The position numbers were made by a program, and so were the translations under genes. From the NCBI GenBank assembly GCA_014804425.1, contig JAAUZV010000006.1, positions 1 through 40,218 on the forward strand: a DNA stretch of 40,218 bases, given 5' to 3'. Positions 9,387 through 17,045 of the stretch are shown in pieces. The notes under the pieces were generated by a model. That model was given only the letters and a program-made list of their open reading frames with translations. It made no database searches and was not told the origin of the DNA. This DNA comes from Lachnospiraceae bacterium. Its GTDB lineage: Bacteria; Bacillota; Clostridia; Lachnospirales; Lachnospiraceae. Each line of letters opens with the position of its first letter. The first letter of the stretch is position 1.

Positions 9387-11054
9387 ATCATACAAATCAA
9401 TACCAGAGATCTCAAACTGATTCAGCAAAGACCGTTTTCGATCCGGGTAAAGATCGATGTTTATGACGAAAAAACAAACACGCATCTGGAGCAGCTGGAA
9501 TGCGGCATCGTCAATGCTTCCTTCTCTGTTTCCGCAGAAAGCGATGTCAGGCGCACCGCCAGTCTCACTGTGACACCGGTCAAAAACAGATGGCTCAGGC
9601 TAAACAAGGACTCGATCATCTGGATGAACCGGATCATCCGACTCCAGATTGGGATCTATGACAACCATTATGAAAAATGGAATTGGTATCCGCAGGGCGT
9701 CTACCTTTTTACGGATTATGGGGCATCCTATGATGCATCAAACAATACCATCACACTTTCCCTGAGTGATCTATGGTCCAATTTTGACGGCAGCCGCAGC
9801 GGACAGATCGGCGGCGCCGAAACCATCTCTTTTCCCGCATATGACGAAGATCCGGATACCGGAGAGGTCATCCGGTATCACACGATCCGCGACGCGATTC
9901 ACACGACCCTCACGCAGCTTGGAAACCTGCAGGAATCACAGCTCATGCTGGACGATATCGGTGAATCGAAGGGAATGAAACAATACCATTCCGATTATCT
10001 GCGCTACCGCGAGGAATCCGCGGTGCGCCTGAAAGACGGAAGTACCATGCCCACATGGAATGTGCTTCCGTTCGATCAGGAATTCAGCGTCGGAAGTACC
10101 GTTGCCTCCATCCTGACGACCTTTCGCGACCTTTATCCGAATTATGAAATGTATTTCGATGAGTCAGGCAATTTCGTGTGTCAGATGATACCGTCCTGCG
10201 ACGATGACGACATCGTATTTGACAGTACCTTTTTTGACCGCATCTATATCTCTGAAAATACCTCAGTAGATTTATCAGCGGTAAGAAATGTCTGCGAGGT
10301 ATGGGGCAAGTCAATTGACGCCGATTTTTACACGGAAGAATGTTCTTATTCTGACAATTGCTACTCCTGTCATGTCGCGGCTTATCCGGCTTCCTACCTC
10401 GGCAGCGACCTCATCGCGGTCAAAATACCATCTGCGAATCAGGCAGCCAGCACATTCAATGTCAACGGCATCGGCAGGATCTCTATCCTCGATGAGAACA
10501 CGGAAAAACCGATCAAAGAACATCTCATGGAGGCCGGTCAGATCTATGTATTTCAGATAAAAAAGAAATGGATCAACGAGCATGAGGTCACAGTCTCCTA
10601 TCTGCTGGGACAATGGCAGCCGCATGCGGTCAATATCCTGACAAACGGTACTATATATTCAAAAGAATATTTTCAAAAAATTTATAACTGCAAAACCATC
10701 CGATTTACGGTCGTACCGGACAGTCCTTTTTGCATCGAAGAATTGGGACTCTTATCGGATGTCAAAACCGGCGGAGAATATGAAAACATTACATCCGATT
10801 CCCTTGCGGCCGGCAGGGCGGAATATGAGAACTGGAAAAACAGCCGATTGACGGATTCCATCAGCATCACGACGAAGCTTTGCCCCTTCGCTGATGTGAA
10901 TACGAAAGTGTCCTATCGCAGAAAAGATACGGGAGAGATTCATCCCTATATCGTAAAGAGCCTTTCTCATGATCCGGCAAACGGAACAACCTCATGGACG
11001 CTCATGCGGTTTTATCCGCTCTATATGGACAATGATGGAACAACAACAGATTAA
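9387..11054 (+). CDS. Tail hub-like protein (DUF5048-type), apparent ATC start
   Basis: 555 residues from ATC 9387. An in-frame GTG at 9378 lies inside the near-perfect Shine-Dalgarno AAAGGCGGTGATC (9371-9383), so it is unlikely to be the start; ATC 9387 is 8 nt past GGCGG. The protein begins with an adapter-like beta region (RPFSIRVKIDVYD; RTASLTVTPV) and a WYPQGVYLFTDYG motif common in phage hub proteins. A middle section (~180-300) and a C-terminal KSLSHDPANGTTSWTLMRFY end follow. I recall this architecture as DUF5048-like tail proteins of Clostridia; no search was possible. It probably forms the tail-tip hub and may anchor fibres. Confidence 0.65.
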   Translation: MIQINTRDLKLIQQRPFSIRVKIDVYDEKTNTHLEQLECGIVNASFSVSAESDVRRTASLTVTPVKNRWLRLNKDSIIWMNRIIRLQIGIYDNHYEKWNWYPQGVYLFTDYGASYDASNNTITLSLSDLWSNFDGSRSGQIGGAETISFPAYDEDPDTGEVIRYHTIRDAIHTTLTQLGNLQESQLMLDDIGESKGMKQYHSDYLRYREESAVRLKDGSTMPTWNVLPFDQEFSVGSTVASILTTFRDLYPNYEMYFDESGNFVCQMIPSCDDDDIVFDSTFFDRIYISENTSVDLSAVRNVCEVWGKSIDADFYTEECSYSDNCYSCHVAAYPASYLGSDLIAVKIPSANQAASTFNVNGIGRISILDENTEKPIKEHLMEAGQIYVFQIKKKWINEHEVTVSYLLGQWQPHAVNILTNGTIYSKEYFQKIYNCKTIRFTVVPDSPFCIEELGLLSDVKTGGEYENITSDSLAAGRAEYENWKNSRLTDSISITTKLCPFADVNTKVSYRRKDTGEIHPYIVKSLSHDPANGTTSWTLMRFYPLYMDNDGTTTD

Positions 11055-11089
11055 AAACAAACAATAAATGATCATAAGGAGGAGTTTAT

Positions 11090-11770
11090 ATGCCTTTTTT
11101 CAGATGCGGCGGCGCAACTATATCAAAATTGGCAGAACAGGAGATTCTAAGCATTGTGCGGAATATCTTCAAAGATTCAATCAATAGTAATATTGCCATT
11201 AATGTACGCACCACACATGGTGCTTATGGTATTGTTGGTACCGGTGTCAGCTTTACGTGGGAAAATATATCATCATTAGATATGTTTAGAAGATTGTTTG
11301 AAAGTATTGGATATACAGTCAATATTAATGCTGCAAAAGGCGACGATAATATCTTATGGTACATAAAAACAGAAAGTACTCAACCTGATGGTTCGGTGAT
11401 ACCCGGCGATCCGATAAGTGATGCTGTATGTAATAAAATATACACACCTTTTAGTGCAACAATTATTCAGGACTCTGCGTACGATACATATTTTATGAAA
11501 GCAAAGAAAAGAGTTGCGAAAGAATTATTTGGTGATACTTTTAGCATTGCATGGCGTGCTCAATCGTATCTTGGCACAGGTAACGAAGCTTATCAACGCC
11601 CATATACGTTCTCGTCTTCAGGTAATTGGGCTAGTATACTAAAATCCGCATTCGAAAAAGTCGGATACAGTATATTAGGAGTAAATGGCACTATGAGTGG
11701 GAGCTTATATTCAAATGCCTCAAGCGACAGCCATGACAAATCATTAATGATTATTCGGGCTGCTCTATAA
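11090..11770 (+). CDS. Unrecognised tail-module protein, AT-rich
   Basis: 226 residues with AAGGAGG before the start. The N-terminus MPFFRCGGATISK resembles the openings of the small proteins at 6225 and 6674. Residues ~20-110 alternate strands and helices (FTWENISSLDMFRRLFESIG; KGDDNILWYIKTES). The last third (SSSGNWASILKSAFEKVGYS; GSLYSNASSDSHDKSLMIIR) is Ser/Gly/Asn-rich. No family is known to me. It has clearly lower G+C than the hub gene before it and the pair after it, which suggests separate acquisition. Likely a tip or surface protein, by position only. Confidence 0.6.
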   Translation: MPFFRCGGATISKLAEQEILSIVRNIFKDSINSNIAINVRTTHGAYGIVGTGVSFTWENISSLDMFRRLFESIGYTVNINAAKGDDNILWYIKTESTQPDGSVIPGDPISDAVCNKIYTPFSATIIQDSAYDTYFMKAKKRVAKELFGDTFSIAWRAQSYLGTGNEAYQRPYTFSSSGNWASILKSAFEKVGYSILGVNGTMSGSLYSNASSDSHDKSLMIIRAAL

Positions 11771-11841
11771 ATAATAAAAATAACTGACATAATACTTCAA
11801 ATATAAATTATTATGCCATACAAAAAAAGGAGGAGGTATTT

Positions 11842-12171
11842 ATGGCATCCTACACAAATGAATACAGTCAGTTTCCAAGACAATTGATGACCTTACATCA
11901 ATTTCAGGATGTGACTGACAACATCGCAGAATTTGTCGATCAGGTCAAAACGCTGCAATCCCGCGGCCTATACCGTCAGGCGGCCAGATTGATCGAATTG
12001 AATAAGGACGTTCTTGACAAGTATTTTCTGTCCGCGGAGTACCTGAACTTTCTTGATGAAGAAACAAGAAACTTAGAGATCATGGCAAAGTCAAAAAATC
12101 AAAGCATCTATTATCAGGATCTGAATCCCATTGATAGCTGCGTGCTTTATGATGTCTGGATTGGAGCATGA
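11842..12171 (+). CDS. Small helical tail-module protein A
   Basis: 109 residues with a strong AGGAGG 6-7 nt before the start. The body is helical (LHQFQDVTDNIAEFVDQVKT; YRQAARLIELNKDVLDKYF) and it ends SCVLYDVWIGA. The next gene is similar in size and helix layout and ends IGRFWIA, so the two look like diverged tandem duplicates. Tryptophan-ended tails like WIG are common in small proteins at the end of Clostridia tail clusters. Possible roles are chaperone or baseplate connector; function unknown. Confidence 0.65.
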   Translation: MASYTNEYSQFPRQLMTLHQFQDVTDNIAEFVDQVKTLQSRGLYRQAARLIELNKDVLDKYFLSAEYLNFLDEETRNLEIMAKSKNQSIYYQDLNPIDSCVLYDVWIGA

Positions 12172-12173
12172 CT

Positions 12174-12488
12174 ATGACACAAAATCAAACAAACATTTTT
12201 CCGGACGGTATCGACTCCCGATCATTTATGTCCGATACCGATCTGGAACATTTAGATCTTTTGCAGCAATATCAAAATCTGATCAACAGAAAAAAGTACG
12301 GCGAAGCCTCCGGGCTGTTAGAGGCTTCTGATTCCTTCTATTACGGCGCATTTTTGTTTAACATGTTTGAGGACAGGCTTCACCGGCTTGGACAGTATCT
12401 GATCGCCAAGGAGGACAAAGAAAGCCTCGGCTATTATCAGACGGAACCACCCGCTTCACCCAAAATAGGCAGGTTTTGGATCGCCTAA
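12174..12488 (+). CDS. Small helical tail-module protein B (paralogue of the preceding gene)
   Basis: 104 residues from ATG 12174, chosen because GGAG (12163-12166) is 7 nt before it; an in-frame ATG at 12168 is only 1 nt past GGAG. Helical body (LDLLQQYQNLINRKKYGEAS; FNMFEDRLHRLGQYLIAKED) and a PKIGRFWIA ending parallel to the VLYDVWIGA ending of the gene before. It starts 2 nt after that gene's stop, so the pair is coupled and probably made in equal amounts. Function unknown. Confidence 0.65.
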   Translation: MTQNQTNIFPDGIDSRSFMSDTDLEHLDLLQQYQNLINRKKYGEASGLLEASDSFYYGAFLFNMFEDRLHRLGQYLIAKEDKESLGYYQTEPPASPKIGRFWIA

Positions 12489-12491
12489 CAC

Positions 12492-12547
12492 CAAAAGAAG
12501 TTCCGCTGACGCGTAACTTCTTTTGAAGAATCGCACAGCGATTCTTC
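12492..12547 (+). repeat. Tandem double hairpin after the small-gene pair
   Basis: Hairpin 1 pairs CAAAAGAAGTT (12492-12502) with AACTTCTTTTG (12515-12525). Hairpin 2 pairs GAAGAATCGC (12525-12534) with GCGATTCTTC (12538-12547) around an ACA loop. The two share a base and start 3 nt after the stop. The same architecture, AAAGAA-type stem then GAAGAATC-type stem, occurs after sigH at 30024-30073 in the same orientation relative to the gene. There is no clear U-run, so it may protect the 3' end rather than terminate. Confidence 0.75.
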
Positions 12548-12592
12548 TGTTACCAAGAAATTACAAAAAACAGAAAGGCTGGTTGATAATTA

Positions 12593-12955
12593 ATGACTGA
12601 ACATGTAGTAACAGGAAAGAAATACAGAGTCCTCACCGATGAAAAAAATGACGAGTGGGACCGGTTGAGCTTCTGGACAAGCTCGGGAGACGTTGAATGT
12701 GACGACGGCGAAAGCATTGAAGAAAAGGCGGCAAAATTACAGGGCATTTGTTTGACCGCCACACTCGCTGCCGGCAGCACATCGCTCATCTTTACGGACA
12801 GTTCCATTACAGAAGACTGTTTTGTTGATGTGTATACGAATGTTTACGGCATTAACCCGGAAATGATCGATACCAGTGTACCGGGACAGCTGACTTTGAT
12901 TTTTGAAGAGCAGGAACAGAACATCCAGGTACGGGTTAAGATCCGAGAAAGATAA
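12593..12955 (+). CDS. Tail-module protein sharing a domain with the fibre protein
   Basis: 120 residues. The N-terminal ~45 residues (KKYRVLTDEKNDEWDRLSFW) are unrecognised. The C-terminal ~70 residues (LTATLAAGSTSLIFTDSSIT, then VDVYTNVYGINP and NIQVRVKIRER) match the end of the fibre-like protein at 5317-6132 almost segment by segment. It may cap or extend the same fibre, or be an exchangeable version of its tip. The ribosome binding site is weak (AGAAAGG 14 nt, GGTTG 7 nt from the ATG). It is the last gene of the module and ends at a strong terminator. Confidence 0.65.
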   Translation: MTEHVVTGKKYRVLTDEKNDEWDRLSFWTSSGDVECDDGESIEEKAAKLQGICLTATLAAGSTSLIFTDSSITEDCFVDVYTNVYGINPEMIDTSVPGQLTLIFEEQEQNIQVRVKIRER

Positions 12956-12997
12956 AAACAGGAAGGGGTGCCCGGTTGCGGCACCCCTTCCTGTTTT
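12955..12997. terminator. Bidirectional intrinsic terminator
   Basis: A perfect 18-bp stem (AAAACAGGAAGGGGTGCC at 12955-12972 with its complement at 12980-12997) closes a 7-nt loop. It has A-runs on the left and T-runs on the right, so it can stop transcription from both sides. It serves the tail module from the left and the BlaR1-like gene (stop at 13005) from the right. Confidence 0.95.
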
Positions 12998-13004
12998 ATC
13001 CTAT

Positions 13005-15767
13005 TTACCCTGCTGTCGGACAATAAAACGTGATTGCAGCAACAGCATGATCTTTTATCATAAGAGCCAGATAACGAGGTAATGTATCTTCCGCTCCCAA
13101 ATCAATGTCCGCAATCATGATACAATCAAACCGGTCAGACCATTCATAATCCTTGCCTGCATAATCCCAATCCTCATCCATGCCAACATAGCTGCGAGGA
13201 TACGCGGCAGGGTTCCAGCCCTGATGTCCTGTCACTTCTTTATCCAAATAACTTCCATCAAAATTCATGACTGCCATGTCGGGATATTTCTCAAGGACCT
13301 CATCCATCGTCATTCCTACAGAAATTCCATTCTGCAGAGAATAACTGCTGCTAAAAATCGCATATCCGAAATACTCTGCCTCTTCTGCGTCTTTTTGATC
13401 ATACTTCCCATAATAATACTCCACACCATCAATGGATGCAATGTACCAGACTCCCTCACTTGTACCCGGCAGCATACCCCGTATTTGCTGCATTGATCCC
13501 CTATCCTTTGCAGTTGTAAAATCATATTCTTCTATCACGGACGTCACTGCCACATCACTTTCCGTAAAGGTTTGGATCGTCGCAGGCTCGTTCTCATTTG
13601 CATGCCCATGTCCGGTCTCACCAACGCTATTCAACGGATAAAACTCATGGGTACAAATCACAGAATAATCACCTTCTTCGCCATGCGCTACCTTTTCTTC
13701 GGTTCCCACATTCTCGCCGCATACCCAATAGGAGCCGTCCGCTTTTTGAATCACTGTATTTGCTGAAGAAAAGCACCAGCCGTCATACTCTGCAATGGTA
13801 TCGTGTTCCGTATACTTCAGCTTGCCTGTCCATGCCATCACAATATCTTCTGCGTCTGGAGGATAGGAATCGACATCCCATACAAAGTCCGTCCATACCA
13901 TAACAACATCTTCTGCGACCATCGTTGGTTGACTGACCAATCCAAGGTCTGCAACGCCGCAATTTCCGGCTTCATTATATCCCCATGTCCAGACCGTTCC
14001 GTTCGGAAGCAATGCAGCATGATGATACCAGCCACCTGTGACCAGAACTGCACTTTCAAAAATCTTTTGGGGGCTTGCAATAAAATATCCTCTATAAACA
14101 GTTCCCCATGTCCATACGCTCCCGTCTTCTTTCAAACAGACAATGTCATCCCTGCCACAACGGGCATACGCTACATTCACCGCAAGTAAATAGGGCTCGC
14201 TTACATAACAGTGCCCTCCATTTATGTATTTACTCCAATCAGACTCGGTATATTGCTGTAAGGCTCCGCCTGCGGCATCTCCCATACCATAAAGTCTGTG
14301 ATCTTCTGTGATAAAGATGACAAATCCTCTTAGCGAAAAATCCACATGAACGACATTCTCTGCAATCTTTATCATATCCTCATGAAAATCATAGTCCTGC
14401 GTCCCCTGTCCCAACTGCCCATATTCATTTCTCCCACACCCCCATAATACATGGTTCTCGTCAATGTGATAGAGATTGGACGAATTACCCTTATGCGTGA
14501 TATAGTAGTCCGTAATATCCACAGAAACATGCAGTGGTTCCACTTCATCAGATTCATCCGGCTGATCCGTCATTTCCCCATTTTCAGCAATATTTATTTC
14601 ATCATTTATCTCATTATTTATTTCATCATTAATATCCTCAGCGGAGGCATCTGAGTCCGAAATGAACGTCTTACGGGTAAACGCCAAACATACGGTCAGA
14701 ATGACAACACCGGCGATCAAAACTGCCATTATCCATCCTTTTGTCTTCCTGAATGCCGCCAGATTCTTAACTCTGCCTTTTACATCCCCTTCCCCGAAAT
14801 CCACAGGGATTCCGCCAATCATACGACGCTGTGTGGAAAGCGCCAGTAAGGAAGCAGAATAATCCGCCCTGACCGTCTCTCCCAGCCTTTTTATGACCGC
14901 TTCATCACAGCTCATCTCCATATCCTTGCAGAAAAAAACAAATGCAAACCATACCAGCGGATTAAACCAGTGAACACATAACGCGGCAAATGCCACCGGC
15001 TTTACGATATGATCAAAACGTCTGATATGGAACTTTTCATGTAAAATAATGTATTCCTGTTCTTTTTCGCTAAGCCCCTCCGGTAAATAGATTCTTGGAT
15101 TGAATATGCCCATGACAAACGGAGATATTGCTTCGTCCGTCATATAAATGTTTTCTTTTAATGGAATGGATGCTGACACTTTATTTCGAACCATAACGGC
15201 AGATATCACACAGTACAAAAACAGGATACCGATTCCTGCCAGCCACACATTCTTTCCAAACAGGATAAACCGCTCCTGCCAAGAAACTTCCGCCGCCCTG
15301 ACATTTCCGTCCGGATGAAATTGTGCGGATGCACCCTGTGCATCTGCAGCCTGTGCATCTGTAACCTGCGCATCTGTAACCTGTGTATCTGTAACCTGTG
15401 TATCTGTAACCTGTGTATCTGTAACCTGTGTATCTGCAGCTTCTCCGGGTGAAACCTGCGCATTTTCCGGCCCATTTTCTGCTTCACCATCCGTGTACGG
15501 GACAGTCCATTCGTCCGGCACTTCCGGCGAAACGGCATTCTTTTCCGACGTATCATCATAAAATATGGGATCCAAATTCGGGACAGGGCTATAATCTGAT
15601 TCCAGTGTGACCGGACAAAGCAACCGGAATAACACAACGCTCCAGAGCAAATAAGAAAGAGACTTGGGAAAACGTTTCAATAACATGCGTACAAGGAATA
15701 CAGCCACAATGACGATACTTGCTATCCGACTCATATCCATTACTTTTAAAAACATCTGCTCCAGCAT
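13005..15767 (-). CDS. BlaR1/MecR1-type M56 sensor fused to an RCC1-like propeller
   Basis: 920 residues. Transmembrane segments lie near 13-30 and 38-53, a variable region at 55-165 includes DTQVT pentapeptide repeats, and more membrane helices lie near 172-193 and 345-363. The M56 zinc motif HEKFH is at 243-247, with the downstream EMSCDEAV near 284-291. In BlaR1 this protease acts after signal sensing to relieve the repressor. Instead of a penicillin-binding domain, residues ~420-680 show propeller blades of the RCC1 kind (HVLWGCGRNEYGQLGQG; GSVWTWG; GTVWTWGYNEAGNCG). A C-terminal domain of ~180 residues ends the protein (GVWYIASIDGVEYYYG; GMTMDEVLEKYPDM). It follows the BlaI-like gene by 4 nt. 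The ligand is unknown; nothing indicates beta-lactam sensing. Confidence 0.85.
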   Translation of the reverse strand: MLEQMFLKVMDMSRIASIVIVAVFLVRMLLKRFPKSLSYLLWSVVLFRLLCPVTLESDYSPVPNLDPIFYDDTSEKNAVSPEVPDEWTVPYTDGEAENGPENAQVSPGEAADTQVTDTQVTDTQVTDTQVTDAQVTDAQAADAQGASAQFHPDGNVRAAEVSWQERFILFGKNVWLAGIGILFLYCVISAVMVRNKVSASIPLKENIYMTDEAISPFVMGIFNPRIYLPEGLSEKEQEYIILHEKFHIRRFDHIVKPVAFAALCVHWFNPLVWFAFVFFCKDMEMSCDEAVIKRLGETVRADYSASLLALSTQRRMIGGIPVDFGEGDVKGRVKNLAAFRKTKGWIMAVLIAGVVILTVCLAFTRKTFISDSDASAEDINDEINNEINDEINIAENGEMTDQPDESDEVEPLHVSVDITDYYITHKGNSSNLYHIDENHVLWGCGRNEYGQLGQGTQDYDFHEDMIKIAENVVHVDFSLRGFVIFITEDHRLYGMGDAAGGALQQYTESDWSKYINGGHCYVSEPYLLAVNVAYARCGRDDIVCLKEDGSVWTWGTVYRGYFIASPQKIFESAVLVTGGWYHHAALLPNGTVWTWGYNEAGNCGVADLGLVSQPTMVAEDVVMVWTDFVWDVDSYPPDAEDIVMAWTGKLKYTEHDTIAEYDGWCFSSANTVIQKADGSYWVCGENVGTEEKVAHGEEGDYSVICTHEFYPLNSVGETGHGHANENEPATIQTFTESDVAVTSVIEEYDFTTAKDRGSMQQIRGMLPGTSEGVWYIASIDGVEYYYGKYDQKDAEEAEYFGYAIFSSSYSLQNGISVGMTMDEVLEKYPDMAVMNFDGSYLDKEVTGHQGWNPAAYPRSYVGMDEDWDYAGKDYEWSDRFDCIMIADIDLGAEDTLPRYLALMIKDHAVAAITFYCPTAG
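15331..15435 (-). repeat. 15-nt tandem repeat (DTQVT pentapeptide) in the M56 sensor
   Basis: Seven 15-nt units occur back to back; the last four (15376-15435, GTAACCTGTGTATCT on the plus strand) are identical. They encode DTQVT, then DAQVT, DAQAA and DAQGA, in the loop between the second and third membrane helices. A multiple-of-three array of this kind varies in copy number by slippage without breaking the frame. Confidence 0.95.
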
Positions 15768-15771
15768 ATTC

Positions 15772-16131
15772 CTACCCCCTCATAGAATCAATAATTTGCC
15801 GGATTTCCGCAACTTCCTTGTCCGTCAGTTTCTTTCTTGATCCGAATGCGGTTAAAAAAGCAGGCAAAGAACCGCCGAAGGCTTCTTCCACATAGGACTC
15901 ACAGTGACGTGCATAAAACTCCTCTTTGGATATCAGAGAGGTAACCGTCCCGTTCTGATTTTGAAAGAGTCCTCTTTCACACAGCCTTTTTAATACGGTA
16001 AACGAGGTCGTCTTTTTCCACTCAAATTCCTCATTCGCCAGTTTCGCCAGATCACCCGATGAAACCGGTTCGTTATTCCAGATCATATCTGCAAATTTTG
16101 CTTCCACAGTTCCCATTCTCAGTTCGCGCAT
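15772..16131 (-). CDS. BlaI/MecI-family transcriptional repressor
   Basis: 119 residues with a winged-helix N-terminal half (GTVEAKFADMIWNNEPVSSG; WKKTTSFTVLKRLCERGLFQ) and a helical dimerisation half (RKKLTDKEVAEIRQIIDSMRG). BlaI-type proteins repress their own operon and are inactivated by the partner M56 sensor. Here the sensor gene follows 4 nt downstream, and two dyads lie in the promoter. The ribosome binding site is weak (GAGAG). An inner ATG at 16116 is possible, but the MRELRMGTVEAKF start fits homologues I remember. No beta-lactamase gene is nearby, so other targets are unknown. Confidence 0.9.
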   Translation of the reverse strand: MRELRMGTVEAKFADMIWNNEPVSSGDLAKLANEEFEWKKTTSFTVLKRLCERGLFQNQNGTVTSLISKEEFYARHCESYVEEAFGGSLPAFLTAFGSRKKLTDKEVAEIRQIIDSMRG

Positions 16132-16155
16132 ATTGTCTTGTTCTCTCGTTCTATA

Positions 16156-16187
16156 TACTGTAGTACACCATCATATTACAATATGTA
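16156..16187 (-). promoter_or_regulatory. Promoter and paired operators of the BlaI-like operon
   Basis: Two dyads, TACTGTAGTA (16156-16165) and TACAATATGTA (16177-16187), are centred about 21.5 bp apart, two helical turns. On the minus strand a possible -35 TTGTAA and -10 TATATA, with 18 bp between, overlap them. The TGTAGTA element matches half of the known BlaI operator TACTACA-TGTAGTA. Autorepression is the expected reading; binding is inferred. Confidence 0.65.
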
Positions 16188-16296
16188 GAATGGGATGTCA
16201 ATCTCTTTTCATGATAGAATCTCTGCTTCATCTTAGACTAAATTTTGCACATTCTGACAATAGGGTCTTTAGTAGGATTACGAAATGCCCGATTTA

Positions 16297-16863
16297 TCAA
16301 TATCTGCCGTAATAGACTTTTCTTGCTTCAGATGTCCACGTTCTTATAAACTCCGTCTTTGCGTCGGTGTAGGCATCCCTGTTATGCTCATACAGTCTCC
16401 ATAGCTTTAACTTCAAACGTTCATATTCTTTGGCCACCTGTGCATGCTCATTCAAATAATCCCTGAAATACAATTCGTCATTGTCGCCGGAATATCTAAG
16501 ATGCACATGATATACGTTTTCTGCAAATCCGTCTTCGGTATATCCACGATTGAAGGAAACTCTGTTCGCCGATGAGGCCATGCGGATAAAGCCGTTCTCT
16601 TCGACCTTCTTAGCTGTTATCTCCATATCAGAATTTACAGCTATTTCAACCAATACATCTACAATATCCTTTGCCCATATTCCATGGATTGCAGTGCTTC
16701 CAATATGGCTGATCCTTTCAACCGGACATTCAGAAAGTGTCTCTTTTAATATGGATTCTATCTTATGATAGCTGGATTCCCACTGATCACTTGGTTCAAC
16801 CAAACATATCGGAAACAGCTCCCATAGCTCTTCCAATGTCATTTCAGATAGTGCTTTTCCCAT
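16297..16863 (-). CDS. GrpB-family protein (UPF0157), nucleotidyltransferase fold
   Basis: 188 residues. Family hallmarks are VEPSDQWESSYHKIESIL near the start, RISHIGSTAIHGIWAKDIVD (about 49-68) with the GSTA and D-x-D-like positions of the nucleotidyltransferase fold, then NVYHVHLRYSGDNDE and LYFRDYLNEHAQVAKEYERL. Many GrpB members are standalone; the substrate is not known, though some are linked to coenzyme or nucleotide metabolism. GGAGAG lies 7 nt before the ATG, and a TATAAT (16939-16944) suggests its own promoter. The G+C is lower than in the core genes to the right. Confidence 0.85.
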   Translation of the reverse strand: MGKALSEMTLEELWELFPICLVEPSDQWESSYHKIESILKETLSECPVERISHIGSTAIHGIWAKDIVDVLVEIAVNSDMEITAKKVEENGFIRMASSANRVSFNRGYTEDGFAENVYHVHLRYSGDNDELYFRDYLNEHAQVAKEYERLKLKLWRLYEHNRDAYTDAKTEFIRTWTSEARKVYYGRY

Positions 16864-16966
16864 GTTTTCTCTCCATCGATCTTTTTGTCATTTGTATCTC
16901 CACGGTTCCATGCATGCCCATCATATTTTCTCCTTATCATTATAAAATCCTCCATTTCCACATAAA

Positions 16967-16999
16967 AAAGCATCTGGATATTTATTCTCCAAATGCTTT
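16967..16999 (-). terminator. Intrinsic terminator of the HigBA operon
   Basis: On the minus strand AAAGCATTTGGA pairs with TCCAGATGCTTT (12 bp, one mismatch) around a 9-nt loop and runs into T6. It lies 46 nt after the HigA-like stop and before the GrpB gene, separating the two units. Confidence 0.85.
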
Positions 17000-17045
17000 A
17001 CAACACTTTCAGCATTTTATTTGAATATCTAAATTCATTAATATA

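Noticed and set aside
5317..12955. Diversity-generating retroelement acting on tail tip genes
   Set aside because: No reverse transcriptase, template repeat or adenine-biased variable repeat pair is visible in the window.
14108..14311. Plus-strand frames across 13,224-14,862
   Set aside because: All overlap the M56 sensor gene in antisense and lack support.
15331..15435. Short repeats as a possible CRISPR array
   Set aside because: Units are 15 nt, contiguous without spacers, and in frame in a protein.
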